A stretch of 64,000 bases of DNA from an uncultured Nitrospirales bacterium (GTDB taxonomy: Bacteria > Nitrospirota > Nitrospiria > Nitrospirales > UBA8639), in the NCBI GenBank assembly GCA_951812745.1, contig OX638327.1:1787914-1851913 (forward strand), written 5' to 3'. Every line of letters starts with the position of its first letter. The stretch's first letter is position 1. The position numbers and the translations under genes are program-made. This document shows, piece by piece, positions 62,264-64,000 of the stretch. The notes beneath the pieces were generated by a model. That model was not told the origin of the DNA and searched no databases. It saw nothing but the letters and a program-made list of their open reading frames with translations.

Positions 62264-62486
62264 TGAGGGAGGGTGCTCTGTGCCTGCCGATGCCCGGGCA
62301 AGCGATGTCGGGTCTCTTCTCTTTTGAGACACCACCGTAAAGAAACAGCAAGAAACTTCTCAACTGCTTATGAACCGGTTGTGATCATGCCTGGGGCGAA
62401 CCGTGCCATTGATGGACGGGTCTATCGTCAAGTATCATGGCCCCCGATTGAGAGCGAGATGCGGACCCATCTATGGGAGAGAACAC

Positions 62487-63056
62487 ATGAAACACATCGC
62501 GGGGATTTGCAGTCTTTGCCTCCTGCTTGCGGCTTGGCCGGCCAATGGCGCGGACTGTGACAACTGGAACACCAAGGAGTTTTTCGAGACCGCCACGCCG
62601 AAGGCCGTGACCGGTTGCCTGCAAGCCGGGGCCGACCCCAAGGCGCCAGATGAGGCAGTCGGCGGCACCCCCCTGCATTGGGCGGCCCGGTTCAACGAAA
62701 ATCCCGCTGTCATCACCGCGTTGCTGGACGAGGGCGCCGACCCCAAGGCGCGGGATGAATTCTTCGACGCGCCTCCCCTGCATCAGGCAGCCGGGCACAA
62801 TCACAATCCTGCTGTCATCACCACGCTGCTGAACGCCGGGGCCAACCCGAACGCGCGGGACAAATCCGGCGCGACCCCCCTGCATTGGGCGGCCGGGTTC
62901 AACCAACATCCCGCCGTCATCACGGTACTCCTGGATGCGGGCGCCGACACGGCGGCACAGGATGAGAAGGGCCATGTCCCCTCGGACTACGCCGAGAAAA
63001 ACGAGGCGCTCCAGGGCTCCGACGTCTATTGGCGGCTGAAGGCCGGGCGGTTTTGA
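62487..63056 (+). CDS. Exported ankyrin-repeat protein
   Basis: 189 aa from ATG 62487 with a signal peptide (residues 1-21, ending NGA). It contains about three to four ankyrin repeats with GADPKAPDEAVGGTPLHWAA, LLDEGADPKARD, NPAVITTLLNAGANPNARDK and NQHPAVITVLLDAGAD. The repeat DNA itself is partly duplicated (NPAVIT units), so expansion is recent-looking. Probably a periplasmic protein-binding scaffold; partner unknown. Confidence 0.88.
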   Translation: MKHIAGICSLCLLLAAWPANGADCDNWNTKEFFETATPKAVTGCLQAGADPKAPDEAVGGTPLHWAARFNENPAVITALLDEGADPKARDEFFDAPPLHQAAGHNHNPAVITTLLNAGANPNARDKSGATPLHWAAGFNQHPAVITVLLDAGADTAAQDEKGHVPSDYAEKNEALQGSDVYWRLKAGRF

Positions 63057-63064
63057 GCCTGCCT

Positions 63065-64000
63065 TTAAAATGAAGAGAAGGACTTCCCTTTCCCGCGGAG
63101 TCGCAGGTCAGGGGTGTGGATCACGACTTCCCAATCCTCACGATTTCGGTCGGTCACGTGCCCGAGGCGGTAGGCTTGTTTCCCGGACTTTGTGACCAAG
63201 TCAAGCGTCCGGTCGGCTTGGCTGTCCGGGACCACCAGACAGAAGCCGATTCCCATGTTGAACACCTCGAACATTTCCGAGTCGGCGATGCCGCCCAGTT
63301 GTTGAAGGAGGGAGAAGATCGGAGGCGGCGAGGGAAACGTCTCGATCACAAACGTGACCTTGGATGGGACGCGGCTGAGGTTCAGAAACCCGTCGCCGGT
63401 AATGTGCGCCAGGGCCTTGACGTCGATGTCCTGTTCCGGGTCGAGGAGCGGCAGGACTTCCTGCGTGTAGATATGCGTCGGTTGGAGTAATGCTTCACCC
63501 AGGGACCGGCCGAGTTCGGGGAAGGTTTTTTCATACAAGGACACGTCGGTTCCAATCGCCTTTCGTGCCAGGGTGAGCCCGTTGCTGTGCACCCCGTTGC
63601 TTTCAATGCCGATGATCACGTCGCCCGGGCAAACACGGTCCCCTACGACGATCCTGTCCAAATCCACGATCCCGATGGCCGACCCCGCCAAATCGAAGCC
63701 TTCGCCGTCCTTGCCCGCTTCACTCTTGATGACGTCCTTGACTTGCGCGATTTCCCCGCCGGGGATGGAGATGCCGGCACGCAGGGCTCCCTCGGTCAAC
63801 CCCTTTGCCAGTTCTCCCAGGCAGCCCGGATCGAGCGTTTGCACCGCGATGTAGTCCACCATGGCCAGGGGGGTCGCTCCGACGCAGAGCAGATCATTGA
63901 CGTTCATGGCGATGCAATCGATACCGATGGTGTCGTATTTTCCCATGCGCTGGGCAATCAGGACCTTGGACCCGACGCCGTCCGTGGTCATGGCGATGCC
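63065..64000 (-). CDS. purM: Phosphoribosylformylglycinamidine cyclo-ligase, 5' end outside window
   Basis: Closes the imidazole ring in purine synthesis (FGAM to AIR). The frame is open to the window edge; the first ATG at 63991 is internal to the family (TTDGVGSKVLIAQ is preceded by more residues in full PurM). Blocks are YDTIGIDCIAMNVNDLLCVG, GGEIAQVKDVIKSEAGKDGE, VIGIESNGVHSNGLTLARKA and LAHITGDGFLNL. The C-terminus is complete. At least 311 codons are seen of a usual ~340-350. Confidence 0.95.
   Translation of the reverse strand, partial: GIAMTTDGVGSKVLIAQRMGKYDTIGIDCIAMNVNDLLCVGATPLAMVDYIAVQTLDPGCLGELAKGLTEGALRAGISIPGGEIAQVKDVIKSEAGKDGEGFDLAGSAIGIVDLDRIVVGDRVCPGDVIIGIESNGVHSNGLTLARKAIGTDVSLYEKTFPELGRSLGEALLQPTHIYTQEVLPLLDPEQDIDVKALAHITGDGFLNLSRVPSKVTFVIETFPSPPPIFSLLQQLGGIADSEMFEVFNMGIGFCLVVPDSQADRTLDLVTKSGKQAYRLGHVTDRNREDWEVVIHTPDLRLRGKGKSFSSF

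Overview
The window reads as a chromosomal segment of a Gram-negative bacterium of moderately high GC, with outer-membrane TonB receptors, beta-barrel proteins and lipoproteins. Several genes fit a Nitrospira-like (Nitrospirota) or related autotroph: a chlorite-dismutase/ChdC-family haem protein, PPDK, GltA, a two-subunit glycyl-tRNA synthetase and a compact cobalamin operon. The phylum is an inference and no marker here proves it.

Layout. 1-9.6 kb: 3' end of a DUF559 gene, an AGCS symporter, a CopD-like membrane protein, citrate synthase, a LemA/TPM operon, two tandem paralogous outer-membrane barrels and an exported protein. 9.6-14.4 kb: intergenic repeats, a ChdC-like gene, unknown genes, a tRNA with CAT anticodon and, just after it, the decayed 3' end of a tyrosine integrase. 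14.7-18.9 kb: a DUF4143 ATPase, a methyltransferase and proA. 19-24.3 kb: a MITE-like element, then rpsB-tsf-pyrH-frr-alr and a VapBC pair. 24.5-26.5 kb: thiamine-binding-like protein, siroheme synthase, HNH protein and a Rieske ferredoxin.

26.5-39.5 kb is a vitamin B12 region. One cobalamin riboswitch precedes a tightly spaced minus-strand run btuB-pduO-cobU-cobT-cobS-(Cys-rich)-cbiB-cobC-(membrane protein). A second precedes btuF-btuC-btuD and appears to use a terminator hairpin. Cobyric acid synthase (cobQ) lies just upstream of it. Together these genes cover corrinoid uptake, adenosylation and nucleotide-loop assembly; corrin-ring genes are not in the window.

39.5-47.1 kb: an exported hydrolase, recQ, then an AT-richer accessory island. 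The island holds an uncharacterised 225-aa plus 968-aa gene pair (the best candidate for an undescribed system) and a DUF4160/DUF2442 pair. 47-55.7 kb: elbB, ppdK-ribD, a small membrane protein preceded by helically phased T-tracts, and glyQ-glyS. 55.8-64 kb: a large TonB receptor, a HigB/HigA-ImmA toxin-antitoxin pair, an IS-end relic, a cupredoxin lipoprotein, a SpoU methyltransferase, an ankyrin protein and the 3' part of purM.

At least three dispersed non-coding repeat families occur between genes. The most notable is an about 300-bp element with 18-bp terminal inverted repeats and nested GGGGG/CCCCC palindromes.
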